A stretch of DNA of 64,000 bases. Origin: an uncultured Actinomycetes bacterium. Lineage in GTDB: Bacteria; Actinomycetota; Actinomycetes; Mycobacteriales; Nakamurellaceae. Shown here piece by piece: positions 19,565-28,628 of this stretch. The stretch's first letter is position 1, and the number at the start of each line of letters is the position of its first letter. The notes below the pieces were generated by a model. That model ran no database searches, had not been told where the DNA came from, and saw only the letters and a program-made list of their open reading frames with translations. The stretch covers positions 1-64,000 of the forward strand of contig CALANS010000066.1 of assembly GCA_937926105.1 (NCBI GenBank), in the 5' to 3' direction. Both the position numbers and the translations under genes were made by a program.

Positions 19565-19727
19565 CCGTGATCTACCTCGACGGTTTGGCGGCCCAGCACT
19601 GCGGCGGCGGTGACTGCCACCGGCGCGTTCGAACCGGCTGCACTCCCGACCGTCGCAGTCGCGCCGCAGGGACCGCGCTGCACGCCGTCGTCGGCTCCGA
19701 CTCGCCCCTTCGATCCGGAGGCGGGCG

Positions 19728-20549
19728 ATGACGGCCCCGGCAGGCGCCATCGCCCCGGCCGCGGTCGACACGCCCGGGTGCGTGCACTGCTGGACCGCCG
19801 CGTCCCGGATCACCGACCCCACCGACCTGGGGTGGGTGACGCACGATCGCATCGCCGACGTGGTCGATTGGCTGCACTCGCACGGGTGCCGGCGGGCCCG
19901 GCTGACGCCAGAGACGCGAGAAGCCCTCAACGAGGGCCTGCCCGCCGTCGAGGCGGTAGCTCCGCAGGAACCGGACGTGCGGGACTGCATCCCCCGCGTC
20001 ACCGCCATGGTCGAGCAGGCCACCGGCGTTCACCTGACCAAGCATGCCCGCTGGGTGCTGACGATCGGCGTGATCGACGCGGATCTGCTGCTGTCGGCGG
20101 ACACCGGCCGCGGCCCGGCGATCAAGCTGCTGCACCGCCTGGATCACGCCCGGGACAGCGACAGCAACCGCGGCGGCGGGCTGCGCGGGGTGCTGGCCTC
20201 CACACCCGGCGTTCGGCCTCACGAGGCGCGGTTGATCGCCCGGCTGCTTCTGGGCACGGCCACCCTGGACCGGACCGCGCTGCCGCTGCACTACGCCGGT
20301 CATTCCACCCGGCTCGGCGCGTCCGCCGCGCTGGTCTGCGGGGTGCTGCAGGTGCCGGCCGTCTCCCAGCGAACCGCGCTGGCCTGGGCGCACGCCGCCA
20401 AGCGGGCCATCGACCCGACGATCACCAGAACCGACATGCGACGCCTGATCTCCGACCCCATCCGGCGCACGGCCAGCCGCGCTGCCGAACCGGTGATCCT
20501 GACCGAACCGGCCGCCGAGATGATTCGAGCTCGCAGCATCGCATCGTGA
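19728..20549 (+). CDS. Unknown protein at the head of the transfer operon
   Basis: The protein has 273 residues and starts at ATG 19,728. It is helical, with a GCVHCW cysteine pair near residue 17 and an Arg/Asp-rich middle (LLHRLDHARDSDSNRGGGLRG). No membrane segment or known domain is seen. The opposite-strand frame is longer (407 codons) but has the composition of a shadow. It precedes the NlpC/P60 gene by 43 bp and is probably cotranscribed with the transfer genes. Confidence 0.55.
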   Translation: MTAPAGAIAPAAVDTPGCVHCWTAASRITDPTDLGWVTHDRIADVVDWLHSHGCRRARLTPETREALNEGLPAVEAVAPQEPDVRDCIPRVTAMVEQATGVHLTKHARWVLTIGVIDADLLLSADTGRGPAIKLLHRLDHARDSDSNRGGGLRGVLASTPGVRPHEARLIARLLLGTATLDRTALPLHYAGHSTRLGASAALVCGVLQVPAVSQRTALAWAHAAKRAIDPTITRTDMRRLISDPIRRTASRAAEPVILTEPAAEMIRARSIAS

Positions 20550-20592
20550 CAGGGTCGTCTTTCGCGGGCCGCACCGGTGCGGCCTCGGTCGA

Positions 20593-21714
20593 GTGGTCGC
20601 CGCTCCGCACCCCGCAGTGGCCGGGTTCGGTGTGAAGACCGCGATCGTCGCCACCGTGGCGCTGCTGCCGTTCGGCGCGCTCGTCCTATTCATCTCGCTG
20701 TTCGGTGGGCTGGGCTCGGCCCCTGCCCCGGCCAGCCAGACGAGCACACCAGCGGCATGCGTGTCCACCGGGCCGGTCGCCGGCCTGGACGCCACTCAGG
20801 CGCAGAACGCTCGGACTGTCGTGGCGGTGGCGCAGCAGATGGGCGGCCGCCCCGCGGCCGTCGTCGCGATCTCCGTCGGGCTGGCCGAGTCCGGGCTGCG
20901 AGTGCTCGGCAACCCGGCCGTTCCCGGCTCGGGCAGAGGGCAGGGGACCGGCTCGAACATGGACTCGGTCGGGATCTTCCAGCAGCGCACCGGCTGGGGC
21001 GCCGTCGCGCAGCGACTGGACCCGACCTCGTCGACCCGGCTGTTCATGCGCGCCCTGCTGGCCGACCGCGGCTGGCGCTCCAAGCCGCCCTGGGTGGCGG
21101 CGCAGGACGTCCAGCAGTCCTCGTTCGACGGCCACCCGCGCGCCGTCAACAACTACTCGACGGTGTACGGCGGCAACTACCGGGCCAGCCTGGCCCGCGC
21201 CCGGGTGATCGTCGCCCAGATCGAGTCCACCGCCACCACCTGCGGCACCCTGACCGGCGGGACGCCGGCGAACACCGCCCCAGGCTCGCACGGCCTGCCC
21301 GCCAACTACCGGATCCCGGCGACCGCGACACCGGCCGAGCAGGTCGCGGTCTCGTTCGCGCTCGCCCAGCTCAACAAGCCCTACGTGTGGGCCGCCGCCG
21401 GCCCGAACGCCTACGACTGCTCCGGGCTGACCATGGCCGCCTGGGCACACGCCGGCGTCGCCCTGGATCACTTCACCGGCAGCCAGGCGACCGCCGGCAC
21501 CCCCGTCGCCGACCCGGCAGCGATGTCTCCGGGCGATCTGATCCTCGTACCCGGCGACGACGGAACCCTCGCCGCGCCACGACATGTCGGCATGTACATC
21601 GGTGACGGGCTCGTCGTCAACGCTGCCGATCCCACCGACGGCATCCGCGTGCAGACCTTCGCCGACTTTGTCCGGGTCGGGCACGGCCTGTCAACCATCC
21701 GCCACATCGCATAG
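20593..21714 (+). CDS. Membrane-anchored NlpC/P60 peptidoglycan hydrolase, VirB1-like
   Basis: This 373-residue protein has a membrane anchor (VKTAIVATVALLPFGALVLFI, about 14-34), a middle domain resembling a lytic transglycosylase (VAISVGLAESGLRVLGN, then SVGIFQQR) and a C-terminal NlpC/P60 peptidase. The catalytic Cys lies in YDCSGL (Cys276) and the His in RHVGMY (His331). It should open the cell wall so the transfer channel can be built, the VirB1 role. The start is GTG at 20,593. It is followed after 13 bases by the next gene, which has a strong AGGAGGAG ribosome site. Confidence 0.8.
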   Translation: MVAAPHPAVAGFGVKTAIVATVALLPFGALVLFISLFGGLGSAPAPASQTSTPAACVSTGPVAGLDATQAQNARTVVAVAQQMGGRPAAVVAISVGLAESGLRVLGNPAVPGSGRGQGTGSNMDSVGIFQQRTGWGAVAQRLDPTSSTRLFMRALLADRGWRSKPPWVAAQDVQQSSFDGHPRAVNNYSTVYGGNYRASLARARVIVAQIESTATTCGTLTGGTPANTAPGSHGLPANYRIPATATPAEQVAVSFALAQLNKPYVWAAAGPNAYDCSGLTMAAWAHAGVALDHFTGSQATAGTPVADPAAMSPGDLILVPGDDGTLAAPRHVGMYIGDGLVVNAADPTDGIRVQTFADFVRVGHGLSTIRHIA

Positions 21715-21727
21715 GAGGAGATCAGTC

Positions 21728-22363
21728 ATGACGAGCACCACAGCGAGCCGTGACGGCAACGGCGGCCAAGCCGGCGGCATCGGCATGTCGCGGCGACCGC
21801 CCAACCTTGACGAGATCCGAGGTGCCGTCGACAACGTGTCCGAGGCGCAGGACGAGCGGGAGCGCTACCTCTCCGACGTCCGTCACCGACTTGCCGTCAC
21901 CGGCAACGGTGGTGACGGCACAACCATGGCCGACGCCATCGCGGCCACCAGCGCAGCCGCGGCGGAGGATCTGGACGAACTCCTGCGAACCCTGCGCGAC
22001 AACGGAATCGGGAAGCCTTTCACGAACCGGAACCTCGACGCACCCGTCGACGACCCGACCCGCTCAGCTGCCGAGCGGTGGGCCGACGCCGGCTACACCT
22101 CGGCCGCCGCGGTGGCCGACTGGACCTCGATCGGCATCGACACCCCGGACATTGCCCGCCAGTGGGACGAGGCTGGTTTCACCGCCGAGACGGCCGCCCG
22201 GTGGGTGCAAGTGCCCGACATGACACCGACCGAGGCGGCGACCTGCGCGGCCGGCGGCATGACGCCCACCGACGTGCAGCGCATCCGCCGCGCCGACCCC
22301 GGCTGGGCCCGCCCCGAACCCGAGCCACCAGCACCCCAGCCCGGCTACGGCATCGAGCTGTAG
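21728..22363 (+). CDS. Unknown acidic helical protein in the transfer operon
   Basis: This 211-residue protein starts at ATG 21,728 behind AGGAGGAG. It is helical and acidic, with repeated short units of the type AAERWADAGYTSAAAVADW and ARQWDEAGFTAETAARWV (about 118-165). These look like two or three copies of a roughly 20-residue helical repeat. There is no membrane segment. Function is unknown. Confidence 0.6.
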   Translation: MTSTTASRDGNGGQAGGIGMSRRPPNLDEIRGAVDNVSEAQDERERYLSDVRHRLAVTGNGGDGTTMADAIAATSAAAAEDLDELLRTLRDNGIGKPFTNRNLDAPVDDPTRSAAERWADAGYTSAAAVADWTSIGIDTPDIARQWDEAGFTAETAARWVQVPDMTPTEAATCAAGGMTPTDVQRIRRADPGWARPEPEPPAPQPGYGIEL

Positions 22364-22438
22364 CCGCACGCCACCCCGACGTTCCGCAGTCGGGCGAGCG
22401 CCGCATCCGCGGGTCGCCCACGAATCCAGGAGGTTTCC

Positions 22439-22729
22439 ATGACGAGTCGCTTGGACGGGCCGCCGCCCATCAACCCGAACTCCGACGGCCTGCCCGGCGT
22501 CGGCGAGGCCGAACATATCGTGGGCGCGCTCCTCACGTTCGGGGTGATCGCCGCCGTCGCTGGCCTGGTCGTCTCCGCGATCGTGTGGGCCGTCGGCGGC
22601 AACTCCAGCAACCCGCACATGGCCCACCGCGGCAAGAGCGGCGTGCTGATCGCGCTCGTCGCGGCGCTGCTCATCGGCGGCGCCAACATCCTCGTGGCGT
22701 TCTTCTGGAACGCCGGATCAACCCTGTGA
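22439..22729 (+). CDS. Small two-helix membrane protein, VirB2/TrbC-like position
   Basis: This 96-residue protein has two hydrophobic helices (about 28-49 and 68-89) separated by a short basic loop. Size, topology and place just before the channel genes fit a VirB2/TrbC pilin-like subunit of actinobacterial transfer systems, though no signature residue proves it. GGAGG lies 6 bases before the ATG at 22,439. Confidence 0.6.
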   Translation: MTSRLDGPPPINPNSDGLPGVGEAEHIVGALLTFGVIAAVAGLVVSAIVWAVGGNSSNPHMAHRGKSGVLIALVAALLIGGANILVAFFWNAGSTL

Positions 22730-22736
22730 CGGCGGG

Positions 22737-23594
22737 GTGAGCCTCATGTGGCGTGATCTGTGGGCTACCCACCGTCGCGACGTGGTCATCGCCTTAGCGG
22801 TGACGGCGCTACTGGTCGCTGGCGTCGTCTGGGTCGCGTTCGGGCACCGACCGGAGGACCGGACGGTCGCGACCCGGCCGCCCGTCACCTCCATAGCTGC
22901 GTCGCCCGGAGGCGCCACCGGGCAACCCCTCGCGGCCGGTGACGACGCGCGCCGGACAGGTGCGGCGCCTCAGGGCAGCGCCGTGCCGACGGCGGCGACC
23001 GGCTACGATCACGCCGCGTGGGATGCGATTCCCGCCGTCACCGCCTCGACGACGACCGCCTACCCGCCGATTGCGGCGAACCTGCGAACCCAGCCCGACA
23101 CCTTCGTCACCGCCTTCGGCACCGAACTGCTCACCCGCCGCTACGCCACCGCCAGTCGCGCGGACCTGTTGTCCTGGGCACAATCCGAGGCAGCAGCCCT
23201 AACCATCACCCAAGTCCCCCTCACCGCCGCCGATCGGAACAAGGCCCTGATCGTGTCGCTGACCAGCCCCACCTGGGACGGCGCGCCGTCCACCCTCGTC
23301 CCGTCCGCCGCCGACTGGCACGCCCTGGCGTCCCTGCACGCCACCACCACCGTCACCGGCGTGAAAGTCGAAGCAGTACCAGGCTTCCCACCGGCCCACG
23401 TCACCCTGACAGATCCGCTCACGCTGGCCCGCCTATTTACGGCCACCGTCACCTTGCACACCCACGTGGGCGGCAAGACCGTCACCTCCACCAGCTCGGT
23501 GGCATTCCAGGTCGTGCTGGGAACCTCGATCCACCACGGCCGAGTGTTCGGGGCCGCCTGCACCCAGCAGTTCGTTCAGCGGGGGCAGTCATGA
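22737..23594 (+). CDS. Bitopic membrane protein of the transfer system (VirB8-like position)
   Basis: This 285-residue protein has one membrane helix near the N-terminus (VVIALAVTALLVAGVVWVAF, about 16-35). A disordered Thr/Pro/Ala linker and an extracytoplasmic alpha/beta domain follow. This matches the plan of VirB8/TcpC-like assembly proteins, but the similarity is architectural only. GTG 22,737 is the first start; ATG 22,746 is an alternative. It overlaps the next gene by four bases (ATGA). Confidence 0.55.
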   Translation: MSLMWRDLWATHRRDVVIALAVTALLVAGVVWVAFGHRPEDRTVATRPPVTSIAASPGGATGQPLAAGDDARRTGAAPQGSAVPTAATGYDHAAWDAIPAVTASTTTAYPPIAANLRTQPDTFVTAFGTELLTRRYATASRADLLSWAQSEAAALTITQVPLTAADRNKALIVSLTSPTWDGAPSTLVPSAADWHALASLHATTTVTGVKVEAVPGFPPAHVTLTDPLTLARLFTATVTLHTHVGGKTVTSTSSVAFQVVLGTSIHHGRVFGAACTQQFVQRGQS

Positions 23595-25078
23595 GTTGCT
23601 GGCTCGACCCCATGATGTGGCCGACCTGCGCCGGCATCGCCGCCGCCAACGCCGCCATCGCCGTCGGCAGCATCCCGGACGGCATCGCGCACAGCTTCGG
23701 CGACGCCGCCACCTCGGCCGTCACCTGGCTATGGACCCAAGTCTCGAACGCCACCACCATCGACCTGACCACCAGCGGCATCCGCAACGACCTCGCGATC
23801 ACTGCGGCCATCGCCGCCGTGATCACGGTCGCGCTGTTTTGTATCCAGATAGTTGGCTGCGCGATGAAGGGCAGCTTCGCCGGCCTGGGCCGCTCCGTGC
23901 GCGGACTGGCCATCGCGTTCGTCGGGGCAGCGTTCGCCATCGGCGCTACGCAGCTGCTGCTGACCGCCGTGGATGCGCTGGCCAACGGCGTCGTGCAGGC
24001 GGCAGTTGGGCAGAACATTCAGCAGGTCGGCGCGGAACTCGTCGCCGTGGCAAGCCTCGGCGTCCTCGGATGGGCTGGGTTGCTGCTGATGTCGCTGGTG
24101 CTGCTGGCGGCGGTGGCGTTCATCTGGTGCGCGCTGATGGTCCGCAAGATGCTCATCGTCGTTGCGGCGGTGTTCGCGCCGATCGCGTTCTCGGGCGCGA
24201 CCGCGGACATCACCAAAGGATGGGTGCGCCGGTGGATCGAGTTCACCGTGGCGTTGATCTTCTCCAAGCTGATCCTGGTGGTGATCTTCCTGATCGGCTT
24301 GTCGATGGTCGAGGGTGCCGGGGCGACTGGCAGCACCACGAATCAGGTCACCAACCTGGCTATCGGCACGTTGACGTTGCTGCTGGCGGGGTTCGCGCCG
24401 TGGATGGCGATCAAGATGGTGCACTTCGCCGGTGACGCGTTCCACCACGTGCACGCCCAGGCCGGCGCCGCCGGTGTCGGCGCGGCCACCGTGGCCCGCA
24501 CGCCGCAGAAGGCGTCCTCGCTGTATGCCGGGGCGCGGCGAGTGATGGGCGGTCCCACTGGGTCTCGATCCCACTCCAACGGCGGGGACCGATCTGCCGG
24601 GTTCGCCGGCGCCAGCACGCCGAAACCCGCTCCGTCTGGCGGGAGGGCACCAGCGTCCGCACCAGCAGCCAACGGGTCTGCCGCGCGACCCGCCGTCGGC
24701 CCCGTTCCGTCTGCGCCTGCCGGTCTGGTAGCCGCTGGGGTCGGGCCGACCCCCGGCAGAGACCGCGAAAGTGTCACGGCCACGTCGTCGTCTGCGGCGG
24801 GCGGCAGGGGCGGCGCTGTTGCGACCGTCCCCAGGCAGGCAAGTAGCGGTGACGGAGCCTCTGACCACTCGTCGAGCCGTCCCGGCTCGGCCAATCACTC
24901 GCGACCGGAATCGACGCGGTCCGAACGGTTGACCTCGACACACGAGGAAGGGCCCGCTCGGCCGGTCACTGGCTCCGGCGCGTCACCGCAACCGTCGCCA
25001 CCGGCCCGCTCGGCACGGCAAACGCCGCCGCAGCAGACTCCGCCGGACCCTGCGAGTGATCAACGGCCCGGGACATGA
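23591..25078 (+). CDS. Polytopic channel protein, VirB6/TrbL-like
   Basis: This 495-residue protein has at least six hydrophobic helices between residues 60 and 285. They include one with a conserved-looking FAPIAFSGATADITKGWVRR, the TrbL/VirB6 hallmark of a GxxxxxxxW loop between helices. The last 180 residues are a disordered Ala/Ser/Gly/Pro-rich tail. It should form part of the inner-membrane pore. The start at ATG 23,591 overlaps the previous stop codon; the open frame upstream is a shadow. Its stop overlaps the next start (ATGA). Confidence 0.8.
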   Translation: MSCWLDPMMWPTCAGIAAANAAIAVGSIPDGIAHSFGDAATSAVTWLWTQVSNATTIDLTTSGIRNDLAITAAIAAVITVALFCIQIVGCAMKGSFAGLGRSVRGLAIAFVGAAFAIGATQLLLTAVDALANGVVQAAVGQNIQQVGAELVAVASLGVLGWAGLLLMSLVLLAAVAFIWCALMVRKMLIVVAAVFAPIAFSGATADITKGWVRRWIEFTVALIFSKLILVVIFLIGLSMVEGAGATGSTTNQVTNLAIGTLTLLLAGFAPWMAIKMVHFAGDAFHHVHAQAGAAGVGAATVARTPQKASSLYAGARRVMGGPTGSRSHSNGGDRSAGFAGASTPKPAPSGGRAPASAPAANGSAARPAVGPVPSAPAGLVAAGVGPTPGRDRESVTATSSSAAGGRGGAVATVPRQASSGDGASDHSSSRPGSANHSRPESTRSERLTSTHEEGPARPVTGSGASPQPSPPARSARQTPPQQTPPDPASDQRPGT

Positions 25079-26529
25079 ACGACGCATCGACGTCGACACC
25101 CGCCAGCGCGCCGACAGTCCGGTTCGGGCGGCGCCAGTCCAAGGGCCTGCTGCTGGGCTATTCCGGGCAGGTCGTCATCGTCGTCTCCGCCGGGCTGGTG
25201 ATCCTCGCCGTCGCACTGCTGCTGTCGCCCACGCTCGGCGTGGCGATCACCAGCCCGCTGTGGGCGGGCATGATCGCCTCCGGCTTCGTCCGGTGGAACG
25301 GAGCACCCATCATCGAATCCGTCCCGCTGCTGCTGCACTGGCAGGTCCGCAAGGCCACCGGCCAAACCCGCTACCGGGTCCGGCCGATCCACCCCCGCCC
25401 GGCCGGGACGATGGGGCTACCCGGTGACGCCGCCGCGCTGCGCTTCTACGACGATCCCATCACCGGCGCCGTCATGGTCCACGACCCGCACCGCCAAACC
25501 CTGTCCGCGGTGGTGCACGTGACACACCCGGCGTTCGTGCTCCTGGAACCCGCCGAGCAGGCCCGGCGCGTCACCGCCTGGTCCCGGGTGCTGGGTGGGC
25601 TGGCCGCCACCGGAACATGCGCCGCCGTGCAGGTCCTGGAATCGGTGATCCCCGACCCCGGCCGCGGTGTCGTCGGCTGGTGGCAGGAGCACGGCATCCA
25701 CGACGACTCGTGGGCGTCGGTCGAGTACGACACGCTGATGCGGACCGCGGCGCCGTCCGCGGCGAGCCACCGCACCCTGATCGCCCTCGTGCTCGATTTG
25801 CACGGCGCTGCGCGATCGATCCGGGAGGCCGGTCGGGGCATGGCCGGCGCCGCCGCCGTCCTCGCCGGCGACATGGCCAACCTTGACGCCGCCCTGCGTG
25901 CCGCGTCATTGCTGGTGCAGAGCTGGCTGTCCGCGCCGGATCTCGCGGTCGTCATCCGGCAGGCCTACGACCCCGCCGCCACCCTGACGGTCGACGACCC
26001 CGGCGCCGACATGACCACCGGACCGGCCGCCGTGGACGAGCACTGGGACTACCTGCGCCACGACTCCGGCTTCTCCTCGGTGTTGTGGATCAGCGAGTGG
26101 CCGTCGATCGATGCTGCGCCGTCGTTTCTGCACGCGTTGATCTTCGCGCCCGGCATCCGGCGGTCCCTGTGTCTGGTGGCCCGGCCGCTTGGTGCCGCCC
26201 AGGCGTTGCGGGAGATTCGCAAGGAGAAGGTCGACTACATCACCGACCGGGAGCAGAAGGCCAGGACCGGAAGGATCATCGATCTGTCCGACGACCAGGA
26301 GTACGCGGACGTCCTCGCCCGCGAGAGCGCCCTCGTGTCCGGGCACGCGGACATGCGCTACAGCGGCTTCCTCACCCTGACCGCGGCCACCCTCGACGAG
26401 CTGCGCGCCGCCACCGCCCACGCCCAGAGGGTGGCCACTCAGTGCATGCTGGAAACCCGACTGATCTACGGTCGGCAGGCGCAGGCCTTCATCGTCGCTG
26501 CGCTCCCGCTCGGTCGGACGGCGCGCTGA
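25075..26529 (+). CDS. SCO6880-like type IV secretion membrane protein
   Basis: This 484-residue protein has two adjacent membrane helices near the N-terminus (about 29-50 and 55-70), followed by a large cytoplasmic domain. The layout and the neighbours (VirB6-like upstream, VirB4 directly downstream) match the SCO6880 family of actinobacterial conjugation proteins, in which a PrgI-like membrane part precedes a VirB4-associated domain. It has no Walker motifs of its own. One base separates it from the virB4 gene. Confidence 0.75.
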   Translation: MNDASTSTPASAPTVRFGRRQSKGLLLGYSGQVVIVVSAGLVILAVALLLSPTLGVAITSPLWAGMIASGFVRWNGAPIIESVPLLLHWQVRKATGQTRYRVRPIHPRPAGTMGLPGDAAALRFYDDPITGAVMVHDPHRQTLSAVVHVTHPAFVLLEPAEQARRVTAWSRVLGGLAATGTCAAVQVLESVIPDPGRGVVGWWQEHGIHDDSWASVEYDTLMRTAAPSAASHRTLIALVLDLHGAARSIREAGRGMAGAAAVLAGDMANLDAALRAASLLVQSWLSAPDLAVVIRQAYDPAATLTVDDPGADMTTGPAAVDEHWDYLRHDSGFSSVLWISEWPSIDAAPSFLHALIFAPGIRRSLCLVARPLGAAQALREIRKEKVDYITDREQKARTGRIIDLSDDQEYADVLARESALVSGHADMRYSGFLTLTAATLDELRAATAHAQRVATQCMLETRLIYGRQAQAFIVAALPLGRTAR

Positions 26530-26530
26530 C

Positions 26531-28069
26531 ATGCCCACGCCCCGCGGAAACGTGGACCCGACAAGCGTCGAGCCTGCAACTCGGACCTTCGCCGCGCCCG
26601 GATTCATGCCGACCGGTCTCAGCCGACGGGCCCGCCGGACAGCCCGCAAGAGGGCCCGCCAGGTCGAGGCCGTCGCGATCAGTGCCCGGCACCAGGCCGT
26701 TCGGGACCAGGCTGCGGCCGAACTCGCCGAGCGGCGTGCCGCGCACTACCTGCCTGCCGCCGGAGAGGACGGACCCGAATCACTACGCGCCTACCGGCGA
26801 TTCCGGATCCAGGAGCACCGGGCCACCTCCGAAGTCCTCGGCGGCGCCTACCTGTTCCTCGCCGAAGCCGGGCTCGGCGAGAAGGGCATCTACGTCGGCA
26901 CCGACAGCTACAGCACCGCCGGATTCTGCTTCGACCCCTGGGTGCTCTACAGCGACGGAGTGCTGACGAACCCGAACATCATGCTCGCCGGCGTCATCGG
27001 CTCCGGAAAATCGTCCTGCGCGAAATCGCTCGCGACCCGATCCCTCGCGTTCGGCCGCAAGGCCTACATCCCCGGCGACCCGAAAGGCGAATGGACACCG
27101 GTCGCCCGAGCCGTCGGCGGGCAGGCCATCGAACTCGGCGGCGGACTGCCCACCCGACTCAACCCCCTCGACGAAGGCCCGCGATCCGCGAAACTCGGCC
27201 AACCCGAGTGGGCAGTGCAGGTGACAGGCCGGCGCCGCGACCTGCTACGCGCGCTCGTCGAGCTCAGCCTCGGCCGGCCACTCGCCTCCGTCGAGGCCAC
27301 CGCCGTATTCGCCGCACTCGACCGCGCCGTCACCGACAACGCCGTGCCCACGCTGCCCCAGGTCGTCACCGCCATGTTCGAACCCACCGTCGGTGTGGCA
27401 GGCTCCAGCCCCCGCCAGCTCGCCGAAGACGGCCGGCTCGCCGCCCACGCTCTCAACCGGTTGGTTGCTGGCGATCTGTCCGGCCTGTTCGACGGACCCT
27501 CGACCACCAGCTTTGATCCCAACCTGCCGATGCTCTCGCTGGACCTGTCACGGATCTCCGGCTCCGACCAACTCATCGCCCTGGTCATGACCTGCGCCTC
27601 CACCTGGATGGAAGCCGCCCTCGCCGACCCCGCCGGTGGGCAACGCTGGGTCATCTACGACGAAGCATGGCGACTCCTGCGATCACCCGTACTACTCGCC
27701 CGCATGCAAGCCCAGTGGAAGCTCTCCCGCGCGCTCGGAATCGCCAACATGATGATCATCCACCGCCTGTCCGACCTCGACGCCGTCGGCGAATCCAACA
27801 GCCAAGCCCGCAACACCGCCCTCGGACTCCTCGCCGACTGCTCCACAAAGATCATCTACGCCCAGGAGCCAGGCGAAGCCGAGAAGACCGGCGCCACCAT
27901 CGGCCTCACCGCCGCCGAGATCGCGCAGCTCCCCACCCTCGACCAGGGCGAAGGCCTCTGGAAGGCGCGCGATCGGGCGTTCCTTGTGCGCCACGCCCGA
28001 ACGCCTGATGAGACCGGTCTCTTCGATACCAACACACGAATGTCTGGGGCGCTCCCTTGCACCGCATAG
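26531..28069 (+). CDS. virB4: VirB4-family secretion ATPase
   Basis: The protein has 512 residues. Walker A is GVIGSGKSSC (about 155-164) and Walker B is WVIYDEAW (about 373-380). IGLTAAEIAQLPTL near the end is also typical for the family. It powers pilus or channel assembly at the inner membrane. The N-terminal region is short compared with classical VirB4, as in other actinobacterial systems where the SCO6880-like partner supplies it. It is the last gene of the transfer operon before the inserted defence-like operon. Confidence 0.9.
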   Translation: MPTPRGNVDPTSVEPATRTFAAPGFMPTGLSRRARRTARKRARQVEAVAISARHQAVRDQAAAELAERRAAHYLPAAGEDGPESLRAYRRFRIQEHRATSEVLGGAYLFLAEAGLGEKGIYVGTDSYSTAGFCFDPWVLYSDGVLTNPNIMLAGVIGSGKSSCAKSLATRSLAFGRKAYIPGDPKGEWTPVARAVGGQAIELGGGLPTRLNPLDEGPRSAKLGQPEWAVQVTGRRRDLLRALVELSLGRPLASVEATAVFAALDRAVTDNAVPTLPQVVTAMFEPTVGVAGSSPRQLAEDGRLAAHALNRLVAGDLSGLFDGPSTTSFDPNLPMLSLDLSRISGSDQLIALVMTCASTWMEAALADPAGGQRWVIYDEAWRLLRSPVLLARMQAQWKLSRALGIANMMIIHRLSDLDAVGESNSQARNTALGLLADCSTKIIYAQEPGEAEKTGATIGLTAAEIAQLPTLDQGEGLWKARDRAFLVRHARTPDETGLFDTNTRMSGALPCTA

Positions 28070-28628
28070 CATCCCGTCCCGGTGACGACCAACGGGCCGG
28101 CAAACGGTGACGAAGATCCGCTTGAGCACGCTAGACGCTCCCGTGACCAGGAGCATCCCGATGGCGACTTCTTGAACAGGTGCGATTCGACCTGCGTCGC
28201 CAACCACGGTCTTGACGGGTCGAGCGACTGTCAGGATGCTGCGAACCAGCCGAGAACCACAACATGGGACCTGGGCTGCCCGCCGCACGATCGTGCGGCG
28301 GCAAGCGGCAGCTACGATGGCTCCGAACCACAAATTTGCTGGTCGGCGGCAATCTTCACACACTGGCGGCGCATGCGTGCCTGCGATTCGACGCTTTGGA
28401 CGCGATGCTTGGTCCGAGGCTTCAACGGAGACCTACAGCACCCCGCGATCCCGTGGTGAGCGCTCGGAGGTCCGTCCCTCTATCATGGATCGGTCAATGC
28501 TGCCAAAATGACGCCGTGCCTGCGCTAGCTGGCGTAACCGAGGAGGAGGGCCCCGCTACTGTGTGTGCGATACGCATGCTTCGAACTCGCGACACACGGA
28601 TAGCCATTGACATGCCTCCTGTTTTGCC
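28070..28628. other. Intergenic region before the three-gene ATPase operon
   Basis: This 559-bp gap has no frame with coding character on either strand. It contains the 22-bp perfect palindrome at 28,280-28,301. A promoter for the operon starting at 28,629 should lie here. It probably marks the left junction of cargo inserted into the transfer backbone. Confidence 0.45.
28280..28301. repeat. 22-bp perfect palindrome
   Basis: The half-site CCGCCGCACGA is followed directly by its reverse complement, with no spacer. There is no T-run after it on either strand, so a simple terminator is not evident. An operator for the downstream operon, or the terminator of the transfer operon, are both possible. 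Confidence 0.55.

Noticed and set aside
19572..20795. Long minus-strand frame of 407 codons
   Set aside because: Low-complexity Arg/Gly/Pro-rich shadow of the plus-strand genes at 19,728 and 20,593, which have coherent residues, ribosome sites or domains.
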